Shown in pieces: positions 1-5,742 of a stretch of 5,893 nucleotides of DNA (the stretch's first letter is position 1; every line of letters begins with the position of its first letter). A program made the translations under genes and the position numbers. Origin of the DNA: Candidatus Omnitrophota bacterium (GTDB lineage Bacteria; Omnitrophota; Gorgyraeia; 1-14-0-20-64-10; JACQQZ01); contig JACQRF010000118.1 of NCBI GenBank assembly GCA_016206635.1, forward strand, positions 1 through 5,893. The letters are read 5' to 3'. The notes under the pieces were generated by a model. The model did not search any database and was not told the origin of the DNA. It worked only from the letters and a program-made list of their open reading frames with translations.

Positions 1-1
1 A

Positions 2-1324
2 TTCCGGGAGGATTACCTGACACTTCCGCCGGACGTGCTGGCGACGGCGATGGCCAAACACCTGAAGGCGTTCAGCGTCCGCGACGCGCAGGGGCGGCTC
101 CTGCCGAAGTTCCTCGTCGTGCTGGAAGGTAAACCTACAAACCTTCTCGTCGTCATGGCCAACTACGAGCGGATTCTCGAAGCCCGCTTCACCGACGCGC
201 AGTTCTTCTGGCGTGAAGACGTCAAGACGTCGCTGGCCGACAAGGCGGCGTCGTTGGCCGGCGTCGCGTTCCACAAATCGCTCGGGACCGTCGCGGAGAA
301 ATCGGCCCGTCTGGAATCCGTGGTCCGGACGCTGGCGTGCGGCGACCGGGAGGCGCTGGTCCGGGCCATCGGGCTGGCGAAAGCGGACCTGGTCACGCAG
401 ATGGTCAAAGAGTTCCCGACGCTCCAGGGGGTGATGGGTTCGGAGTATGCCAAGCACGACGACGAACCAACCGAGGTAGTCCAGGCCCTGCGGGAGCAGT
501 ACGCGCCGCGCACGGCGAAAGATCCGATCCCCGCCAGCGACACCGGCCTTTGGTTGTCCCTGTTGGATCGCGTGGACACGCTGACCGGATTCTTCGGCAT
601 CGGGCTGGCGCCGACGTCCAGCGAGGACCCGTACGGCCTGCGCCGGCAGGCGCTCGGCCTGGTGCGGATTCTCGTCGAGAAACCGCTGTCCCTGTCGCTT
701 GACACCCTCATTCATTCGGCGCTAGAATCATGGCGCGATCACTCGAAGCTAACCGTTGCGGACACGACGCTGCAGTCCCAGTTGCGGGCGTTCCTCCTGG
801 ATCGTGTTCGGTGGTGGGCGATCGAAAGTCGTGGGTACCCGCGGGAAATCGTCGAGGCGGTGCTGGCGGGGCCGACCGGCGATCTGGCCGATGTGCGCCG
901 GCGGCTGGACACGCTCCAGGCGTTTTGGCAGGATGCCCGCCAGCGGGAACAGATTCTCTTTGCAGCCGGGAAAGTCGTCGAGCGGACCGGCCGGATCGTG
1001 GCTTCCGTCAAGAATGACGATGCCGGCGTTGGTCAACCGGACCCGTCGAAGTTCGCCGCGCCCGAGGAGCGGGCGCTCTGGGAGGCGTGGGGGCCCGTGA
1101 AGGCCGAAACGACCCGGTGGCTGCAACAAGGCGATTACGCCAAGGCCACGGAATCGTACGGGACGCTGTACCCGCCGCTGTCTCGGTTTTTCGATAACGT
1201 CTTCATCATGGACGAGAACCTGGATGTGCGCCGGAACCGCCTCGCGCTGATGCGCGAGATCTACACCGTATACGCCAATGCCGTGGGGGATTTGTGCCAA
1301 CTGCCGTTGCCGAAAGACCTGTGA
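2..1324 (+). CDS. glyS: Glycyl-tRNA synthetase beta subunit, C-terminal part (5' end outside window)
   Basis: Beta subunit of the bacterial alpha2beta2 glycyl-tRNA synthetase, which with GlyQ charges tRNA-Gly (ATP + Gly + tRNA to Gly-tRNA + AMP + PPi) in the cytoplasm. The frame is open from base 2, and the residues before the GTG at 35 (REDYLTLPPDVLATAM) already match the family pattern LPPEVL..M..H...F, so the gene continues off the left edge and 35 is not its start. About 440 of the usual ~690 residues are present. Visible family signatures are the tract RFTDAQFFWREDVK (nt ~188-226), the segment KADLVTQMVKEFPTLQGVMG (nt ~380-440), GLAPTSSEDPYGLRRQALG (nt ~602-660) and the C-terminal block FFDNVFIMDENLDVRRNRLA (nt ~1187-1250) typical of the C-terminal tRNA-binding domain. 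The stop is TGA 1322-1324, overlapping the ppdK start. A separate GlyS excludes the eukaryote-type GlyRS. The gene is very probably preceded by glyQ, not visible here. One odd point is NYERIL at nt 161-178 where the family usually has GNERVL. Confidence 0.95.
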   Translation, partial: FREDYLTLPPDVLATAMAKHLKAFSVRDAQGRLLPKFLVVLEGKPTNLLVVMANYERILEARFTDAQFFWREDVKTSLADKAASLAGVAFHKSLGTVAEKSARLESVVRTLACGDREALVRAIGLAKADLVTQMVKEFPTLQGVMGSEYAKHDDEPTEVVQALREQYAPRTAKDPIPASDTGLWLSLLDRVDTLTGFFGIGLAPTSSEDPYGLRRQALGLVRILVEKPLSLSLDTLIHSALESWRDHSKLTVADTTLQSQLRAFLLDRVRWWAIESRGYPREIVEAVLAGPTGDLADVRRRLDTLQAFWQDARQREQILFAAGKVVERTGRIVASVKNDDAGVGQPDPSKFAAPEERALWEAWGPVKAETTRWLQQGDYAKATESYGTLYPPLSRFFDNVFIMDENLDVRRNRLALMREIYTVYANAVGDLCQLPLPKDL

Positions 1325-4089
1325 GCCGCCGCACCCGGCGCGCCACCGAGGCGACCCGCGCCAAGCACGTGTACGGCTTCGGCGCGGGCAAGGCCGACGG
1401 CTCCGCGCAGATGAAGGCGTTGTTGGGCGGCAAGGGGGCGAATCTCGCCGAGATGACGCGCATCGGTTTGCCGGTGCCTCCCGGGTTCACGATCACGACT
1501 GAAGTCTGCGCCTATTACGACGCCCACCAGCAGACCTATCCGAAAATTCTCACCTCACAGGTTGAAGCCGCCCTCGCGCGGCTGGAGCAGCTCACCGGCA
1601 AGCGGTTCGGCGACCGAGCCGGCACCCTCCAGAACCCGCTGCTCGTCAGCGTCCGCTCCGGCGCGCGCGAGTCCATGCCGGGGATGATGGACACCATCCT
1701 CAACCTCGGCCTCAACGATCAGACCGTCGAGGGATTGGCGCGGCGCTCTCGCAACGCCCGCTTTGCCTGGGACAGCTACCGCCGATTCATTCAGATGTAC
1801 GGCGGCGTGGTGATGGGCGTGCAGGCCGAGGGGCGCGACGCGCATGATCCGTTCGAGGAAATCCTCGCCGCGCTCAAGACCGAGGTCGGCGTCGAGAAAG
1901 ACACCGACCTGACGGCCGGCAATCTCCAGGAGCTCGTGCGCCGCTACAAGGCGTTGATTGCGCGGCACGTCGGCGCGGCATTCCCGCAGGACCCGCGCCA
2001 GCAGCTGTGGGGCGCGATCGGGGCGGTGTTCGGCTCGTGGAACAACGACCGCGCCATCGTCTACCGCCGGAAATACCACATCCCGCACGATTGGGGCACC
2101 GCCGTCAACGTGCAGGCGATGGTCTTCGGCAACCTTGGGCCCACCAGCGCCACCGGCGTGGCGTTCACCCGCGATCCCGCCACCGGGAAGAAAGCATTCT
2201 ACGGGGAATACCTGATCAACGCGCAGGGCGAGGATGTCGTCGCCGGCATCCGCACGCCGCAGCCGATCGCGCAGCTGGCTCGCGAGATGCCGAAGGCGCA
2301 CGCGGAGCTGGAGCGCGTCCGGCAAACGCTCGAGCGGCATTTCAAGGACATGCAAGACTTCGAATTCACGGTGGAAGACCATACGGTCTACATGTTGCAG
2401 ACCCGCAATGGCAAGCGGACCGGGCTGGCCGCCGTGCGGATTGCCGTGGAGATGGTCCAGGAGAAGCTGATTGATTGGCAGACGGCGGTCGCGCGGGTCC
2501 CGGCCGATTCATTGAGCCAGGTGTTGGCGCCGGTGTTCGACCGGCAGGACCGGCAGGCGGCCGAGGGGGCCGGGCGGCTGCTCTGCAAAGGGTTGGCCGC
2601 GGGGCCGGGGGCGGCCAGTGGCAAGATCGTGTTCAATGCCGAGGATGCGGTGGCCCTCGCGAACACAGGGGCGCCGACGCTGCTGGTCCGGATCGAGACG
2701 ACGCCGGAAGATTTGCGCGGCATGATCGCCGCCGAGGGGATCTTGACGGCGCGCGGGGGCGTCAGCTCCCACGCGGCGCTGGTCGCGCGGCAGATGGGCA
2801 AGGTCTGCGTCTGCGGGGCGCAGGAGATCCACGTGGATTATGCCCAGCGGCTGATGCGGGTCCACGGGCAGGTCATCCGCGAGGGGGAGGCGCTCTCCAT
2901 CGACGGCGCCTCCGGCGAGGTGTTCGTGGGCAACGTCAAGACAGCGCCCAGCGAGATCACGCAGGTGCTCGTCCACCGGACGTTGCCGGCCGCGCAGAGC
3001 GCGACCTACCGGCAATTCGCCCGGCTGATGGGGTGGGCCGACAAGTTGCGGCGGCTGAAGATCCGCACGAACGCCGACCAGCCGGACCAAGCGGCGAATG
3101 CCGTGGCGTTCGGGGCCGAGGGGATCGGGCTGTGCCGGACGGAGCACATGTTCTTCGGCGGTACCCGGATCGACGCGGTGCGCGAGATGATCATCGCCGA
3201 GACGCCGGAGGCGCGTCAGCGGGCCCTCGCCACATTGTTGCCGTACCAGCGGGACGATTTCGTCGGGATCTTTCGGCAGATGAAGGGCCTGCCGGTGACG
3301 ATCCGCACCCTCGACCCCCCGCTGCACGAGTTCCTCCCCAACGACAGCGGGATCCTCCGGGGGCTGGCGGAGAAGCTCCAGCAGCCGTACGAGAAGGTGG
3401 CGGCCCGCGTGGCGCAGCTGCATGAGGCCAATCCGATGCTCGGGCACCGCGGCTGCCGCCTCGGCATCGCCTACCCGGAGATCACGGCGATGCAGGCCCG
3501 CGCGATTTTTGAGGCGGCTGCCCGCGTGCGCCAGGAGGGGATCGCCGTCACGCCGGAGATCATGATCCCGCTCGTCGGGTTCCCGAAGGAGCTGCAGCTG
3601 CAGGCCGAGGTTGTGCGCCGCGTGGCGCGCCAGGTGCAGGCGGCGACCCGGCAGAAGATCCCCTATACCCTTGGGACGATGATCGAGGTGCCGCGCGCGG
3701 CGTTGGTGGCCGACGCGATCGCGGCCGACGCCGAGTTCTTCAGTTTCGGCACGAACGACCTCACGCAGACGGCGCTCGGCATGAGCCGGGACGACAGCGG
3801 CTCGTTCCTGCCGGCCTATCTCGAGCACGAGATCGTCGCGGCCAACCCGTTCGCCTCCATTGATCAGACCGGCGTGGGCCAGCTGATGGAGCTGGCGATT
3901 GCGAAGGGGCGGGCGGCCCGCCCGGGCCTCAAGATCGGCATCTGCGGCGAGCATGGCGGCGATCCGGCCAGCGTGATGTTCTGCCACCGGATCGGGCTGG
4001 ACTACGTGAGCTGCTCGCCGTTCCGCGTGCCGATCGCGCGGCTGGCGGCGGCCCAGGCCGCGCTGGCCGACGCGCGCCGGGGTCGATGA
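1321..4089 (+). CDS. ppdK: Pyruvate, phosphate dikinase
   Basis: Interconverts pyruvate + ATP + Pi and PEP + AMP + PPi in the cytoplasm; it makes PEP for gluconeogenesis/CO2 fixation or runs in reverse in PPi-linked glycolysis. The 922 residues fit the family (~870-930). The N-terminal ATP-grasp part carries GGKGANLAEM (36-45), SVRSGARESMPGMMDT (110-125) and DFEF...MLQTRNGKRT (346-367). The swivelling domain has GGVSSHAALVAR with phospho-acceptor His484. The C-terminal PEP barrel has GLCRTEHMFF (Arg606), TIRTLDPPLHEF (Arg662), TMIEVPRA (Glu789), FGTNDLTQ (Asp813, Mg2+) and KIGICGEHGG with catalytic Cys875. All core residues known from the Clostridium symbiosum enzyme are present. I chose GTG 1321 because it forms a GTGA overlap with the glyS stop and leaves a normal N-terminus before KHVYGFGAGKADG. 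An in-frame GTG at 1294, nine codons upstream behind GGGGGA (1285-1290), is the alternative. The residue two before the catalytic His is Ser rather than the usual Thr. No PPDK regulatory protein gene is visible in the window. Confidence 0.98.
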   Translation: MSRRTRRATEATRAKHVYGFGAGKADGSAQMKALLGGKGANLAEMTRIGLPVPPGFTITTEVCAYYDAHQQTYPKILTSQVEAALARLEQLTGKRFGDRAGTLQNPLLVSVRSGARESMPGMMDTILNLGLNDQTVEGLARRSRNARFAWDSYRRFIQMYGGVVMGVQAEGRDAHDPFEEILAALKTEVGVEKDTDLTAGNLQELVRRYKALIARHVGAAFPQDPRQQLWGAIGAVFGSWNNDRAIVYRRKYHIPHDWGTAVNVQAMVFGNLGPTSATGVAFTRDPATGKKAFYGEYLINAQGEDVVAGIRTPQPIAQLAREMPKAHAELERVRQTLERHFKDMQDFEFTVEDHTVYMLQTRNGKRTGLAAVRIAVEMVQEKLIDWQTAVARVPADSLSQVLAPVFDRQDRQAAEGAGRLLCKGLAAGPGAASGKIVFNAEDAVALANTGAPTLLVRIETTPEDLRGMIAAEGILTARGGVSSHAALVARQMGKVCVCGAQEIHVDYAQRLMRVHGQVIREGEALSIDGASGEVFVGNVKTAPSEITQVLVHRTLPAAQSATYRQFARLMGWADKLRRLKIRTNADQPDQAANAVAFGAEGIGLCRTEHMFFGGTRIDAVREMIIAETPEARQRALATLLPYQRDDFVGIFRQMKGLPVTIRTLDPPLHEFLPNDSGILRGLAEKLQQPYEKVAARVAQLHEANPMLGHRGCRLGIAYPEITAMQARAIFEAAARVRQEGIAVTPEIMIPLVGFPKELQLQAEVVRRVARQVQAATRQKIPYTLGTMIEVPRAALVADAIAADAEFFSFGTNDLTQTALGMSRDDSGSFLPAYLEHEIVAANPFASIDQTGVGQLMELAIAKGRAARPGLKIGICGEHGGDPASVMFCHRIGLDYVSCSPFRVPIARLAAAQAALADARRGR

Positions 4090-4949
4090 TGTCCGATCCG
4101 ATCCGGCTGTACCTCAAGGACATCAAGGGCATCCCGCTCTTGACCGCGCCGGAGGAGCTGGCGCTGGCGCGCCGCGTCCGACGCGGCGATGTGCGCGCCC
4201 GCAGACGGATGATCCAGGCGAACCTTCGGCTCGTGATCAGCATCGCCAAACGGTACGGCAACCTCGGCGTGCCGCTCGCCGACCTGATCGAGGAAGGCAA
4301 CCTCGGGCTGATGCGGGCGGTCCAGAAATTTAACCCCACCCGCGGCTACCGGTTCTCCACCTACGCGGCGTGGTGGATCAAGCAGTTCGTGCTGCGCGCG
4401 ATCGCCAATCAGGGCAAGACCATCCGTATCCCGGTCTATATGGTGGACGTTCTCTCGAAGTACCGGAAGATCACCGAGCGACTCGCCCAGCGGCTGGGGC
4501 GCAAGCCGGAGCCGGCCGAGATCGCCAAGGCGATGCGGCTGCCGCTCAAGAAAGTCGAGGGGTTGGAGGAGCTCACCGCGACGCCGGCCTCGCTGGACGC
4601 CCCGATCGGCGATGAGGGCACCGCCCAGTTCATGGATCTGGTGGAGAATGCCGGGGTCACCACCTCCAAGGACGAGCTCGCGGAGTTCCTGACGCACGAG
4701 AAGGTGGCCGACCTGCTGGAGCGGTTGACCGATCGGGAGCGGGCGATCCTCAGCCTGCGGTATGGGCTGCAGGATGGGGTGACCTACACGTTGGGGGAGA
4801 CCGCCAAGCAGTTGGGGCTGACCCGCGAGCGCGTTCGCCAGATCCAGAGCTCCGCGGAGCGAAAACTCCACGCGTTCCTGCTGTCTCGGGATGCGACGGT
4901 GGGCCCGATCCCGGGCGAGCCGGCCGGGGACAATGTCCATGCCGTCTGA
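4086..4949 (+). CDS. Sigma-70 family RNA polymerase sigma factor (RpoD/SigA- or RpoS-like, no region 1.1)
   Basis: Directs RNA polymerase core to promoters. It has 287 residues, far shorter than a ~600-residue RpoD, with no acidic region 1.1 or long non-conserved insert. In order: region 1.2 (DPIRLYLKDIKGIPLLT, 4-20), region 2 (RMIQANLRLVISIAKRYGNL 41-60; DLIEEGNLGLMRAVQKFNP 66-84; GYRFSTYAAWWIKQ 87-100), the NQGKTIRIPVYM stretch into region 3 (108-119), region 3 (about 120-200), region 4.1 (LLERLTDRERAILSLRYGL, 210-228) and the region 4.2 helix-turn-helix TLGETAKQLGLTRERVRQIQ (235-254) that reads the -35 box. The layout is that of a group 2 (RpoS-like) or compact primary factor; intact 2.4 and 4.2 imply -10/-35 promoters, not an ECF factor. 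The start ATG 4086 overlaps the ppdK stop (ATGA); ATG 4089 is equally possible and removes one Met. The last ~18 residues are a low-complexity tail whose codons overlap apt. I leave the symbol blank because rpoD, sigA and rpoS cannot be separated by eye. Confidence 0.93.
   Translation: MMSDPIRLYLKDIKGIPLLTAPEELALARRVRRGDVRARRRMIQANLRLVISIAKRYGNLGVPLADLIEEGNLGLMRAVQKFNPTRGYRFSTYAAWWIKQFVLRAIANQGKTIRIPVYMVDVLSKYRKITERLAQRLGRKPEPAEIAKAMRLPLKKVEGLEELTATPASLDAPIGDEGTAQFMDLVENAGVTTSKDELAEFLTHEKVADLLERLTDRERAILSLRYGLQDGVTYTLGETAKQLGLTRERVRQIQSSAERKLHAFLLSRDATVGPIPGEPAGDNVHAV
4926..4930 (+). promoter_or_regulatory. Weak Shine-Dalgarno-like GGGGA that favours the second apt ATG
   Basis: GGGGA lies inside the end of the sigma gene, 2 nt before the ATG at 4933 and 8 nt before the ATG at 4939. 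The second spacing is normal for ribosome binding, the first is too short, so this site tips the apt start to 4939. The motif is only a partial match to GGAGG and could be chance in such GC-rich sequence. Confidence 0.35.
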
Positions 4950-5472
4950 TCTGAAGGCGTGCATCCGCGACGTGCCGGGGTTCCCGAAGCCGGGGATCGT
5001 GTTCAAGGACATCACGACCGTGCTGCAGGATGGTCGGTGCCTGCGCGAGATCGTGGACCGAATCGCCGAGCGCTACCGGCCGCAGCGGGTGGACACCGTG
5101 GCGGCCGTGGATGCCCGCGGCTTCATCGTCGGCAGCGCCGTGGCCTACTCGTTGGGCGCCGGGCTCGTCCCGATCCGCAAGAAAGGCAAGCTGCCGTGGA
5201 AAACCCATCAGACCAGCTACGCTCTCGAGTACGGCACCGACACGCTGGAGATCCATCAAGACGCCTTCGCCCCCGGCACCCACGTGCTGATCGTTGATGA
5301 TCTCCTGGCCACCGGCGGGACGGCGGAGGCGGTCGTCAAGCTGATCCAGCAGCTCCAGGGCCGGATCGTCGGCGTCGCATTCCTCATCGAGCTGGGATTC
5401 CTGAAAGGCCGAGACCGCTTGCAATCCTACGGCGTCGACCTCTTCTCCCTCATCACCTACGACAAGGAGTGA
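4939..5472 (+). CDS. apt: Adenine phosphoribosyltransferase
   Basis: Purine salvage enzyme: adenine + PRPP gives AMP + PPi, in the cytoplasm. With the ATG at 4939 the product is 177 residues, matching family members (170-183). The sequence opens with DVPGFPKPGIVFKDIT (11-26), the conserved FPKPG(I/V).F.DIT block of Apt. DARGFIVG (58-65) and KKGKLPWKT (81-89) follow, then the Apt-type YALEYGTDTLEIHQDA (94-109). The PRPP-binding loop is VDDLLATGGTA (119-129), with the paired acidic residues Asp120-Asp121. These features separate Apt from xanthine and hypoxanthine phosphoribosyltransferases. The ATG at 4933 would add two residues and is less well placed relative to the GGGGA. The gene overlaps the sigma gene by 11 nt (17 nt with the earlier ATG), so it is the last member of the coupled cluster. 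It ends AAGGAG-TGA, and a second in-frame TGA follows directly at 5473-5475. Confidence 0.96.
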   Translation: MPSDLKACIRDVPGFPKPGIVFKDITTVLQDGRCLREIVDRIAERYRPQRVDTVAAVDARGFIVGSAVAYSLGAGLVPIRKKGKLPWKTHQTSYALEYGTDTLEIHQDAFAPGTHVLIVDDLLATGGTAEAVVKLIQQLQGRIVGVAFLIELGFLKGRDRLQSYGVDLFSLITYDKE

Positions 5473-5474
5473 TG
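5464..5474 (+). repeat. AAGGAGTGATG, copy 1 (over the apt stop)
   Basis: This 11-nt string spans the last two apt sense codons and the stop, and recurs exactly at 5674-5684. It combines a ribosome-binding-like AAGGAG with an ATG only 2 nt later. Here the ATG at 5472 opens a 67-codon frame running to TAA 5673-5675 through the GC-rich spacer. Confidence 0.6.
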
Positions 5475-5485
5475 AGCCGTGCGCT

Positions 5486-5574
5486 GGCCCCGGGGCCTGC
5501 CGCGAGCCCACCCCGCCGTCCTCGCGGGGGCCACATCTGCCCCCCATCCCCCGCTCCGGGCGGGCGGGGGCCCC
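5486..5574. other. GC-rich fold-back cluster after apt, possible transcription end region
   Basis: Three perfect self-complementary elements follow one another: the 12-nt palindrome GGCCCCGGGGCC (5486-5497), a 6-bp stem CCCCGC/GCGGGG (5511-5516 with 5524-5529, 7-nt loop), and a 7-bp stem CCCCCGC/GCGGGGG (5548-5554 with 5564-5570, 9-nt loop) continuing into GGGGCCCC (5567-5574). None is followed by a T-run on either strand, so this is not a standard intrinsic terminator. It could stall polymerase or be the 3' stabilising structure of the operon mRNA. In sequence this rich in G and C, some of it will arise by chance. Confidence 0.35.
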
Positions 5575-5632
5575 GGCTCGCGTCACCCGTGGCCAGCGTC
5601 GAACCAGGCTCCTCGGCAAACCCCAACAGGAT

Positions 5633-5673
5633 TTCCTTGGAGGGGGATCGGATCAGGGGGAACCCGGTGTGTT
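5633..5673 (+). repeat. Diverged direct repeat, copy A
   Basis: A 41-nt unit running TTCCTTGGAGGGGG ... CAGGGGGAACCCGGTGTGTT that recurs at 5690-5727. The copies start 57 nt apart and share both ends, differing in the centre and in the length of two G-runs. Copy A has no partner arm directly after it, but its CAGGGGGAACCC can pair with GGGTTCCCCTG at 5730-5740, with one G bulged. Confidence 0.75.
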
Positions 5674-5684
5674 AAGGAGTGATG
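5674..5684 (+). repeat. AAGGAGTGATG, copy 2 (between the direct repeats)
   Basis: Exact second copy of the 11-nt string found over the apt stop. It follows direct-repeat copy A at once, and its ATG (5682) opens a 19-codon frame that runs through repeat copy B to TGA 5739-5741. Confidence 0.6.
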
Positions 5685-5689
5685 GGAAA

Positions 5690-5727
5690 TTCCTTGGAGG
5701 GGATTATTCAGGGGAACCCGGTCTGTT
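5690..5727 (+). repeat. Diverged direct repeat, copy B
   Basis: A 38-nt unit, TTCCTTGGAGGGG ... CAGGGGAACCCGGTCTGTT, the partner of copy A at 5633-5673. It is 3 nt shorter: one G fewer in each G-run and one base fewer in the centre. Its second half forms the left arm and part of the loop of the stem-loop at 5707-5742. Confidence 0.75.
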
Positions 5728-5742
5728 GTGGGTTCCCCTGAA
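5707..5742. other. Perfect 13-bp stem-loop without U-tract
   Basis: Left arm 5707-5719 (TTCAGGGGAACCC) and right arm 5730-5742 (GGGTTCCCCTGAA) are perfectly complementary, with a 10-nt loop at 5720-5729. The stem would be strong in RNA from either strand. The plus strand continues AAATGGG and the minus strand continues AATCCCC, so neither gives the U-run of an intrinsic terminator. Possible roles are the operon mRNA 3' end, a protein-binding palindrome or a mobile-repeat remnant; the sequence does not decide. Confidence 0.6.

Noticed and set aside
1294..1320. Upstream GTG at 1294 as the ppdK start
   Set aside because: It would overlap glyS by 31 nt and add nine residues unlike the family N-terminus; GGGGGA sits only 3 nt before it. 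GTG 1321 gives the same tetranucleotide overlap style as the next junction. Not fully excluded.
1555..2382. 275-codon minus-strand open frame within ppdK
   Set aside because: It is the reverse-frame shadow of the PPDK ATP-binding domain, with no motif of its own.
2509..3987. 492-codon minus-strand open frame opposite ppdK
   Set aside because: It lies entirely antisense to a ppdK with every catalytic motif intact; its product is His/Arg/Leu-rich with no family motif, as expected from the reverse frame of GC-rich coding sequence.
4002..5015. 337-codon minus-strand open frame across ppdK end, sigma gene and apt start
   Set aside because: It is antisense to three well-supported genes and has no recognisable domain; composition mirrors GC-rich codon use on the other strand.
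4750..5619. 289-codon minus-strand open frame over the sigma gene end, apt and the spacer
   Set aside because: It is antisense to apt and sigma region 4.2, has no family signature, and its N-terminal part is Arg/Gly/Pro-rich translation of the GC-rich spacer.
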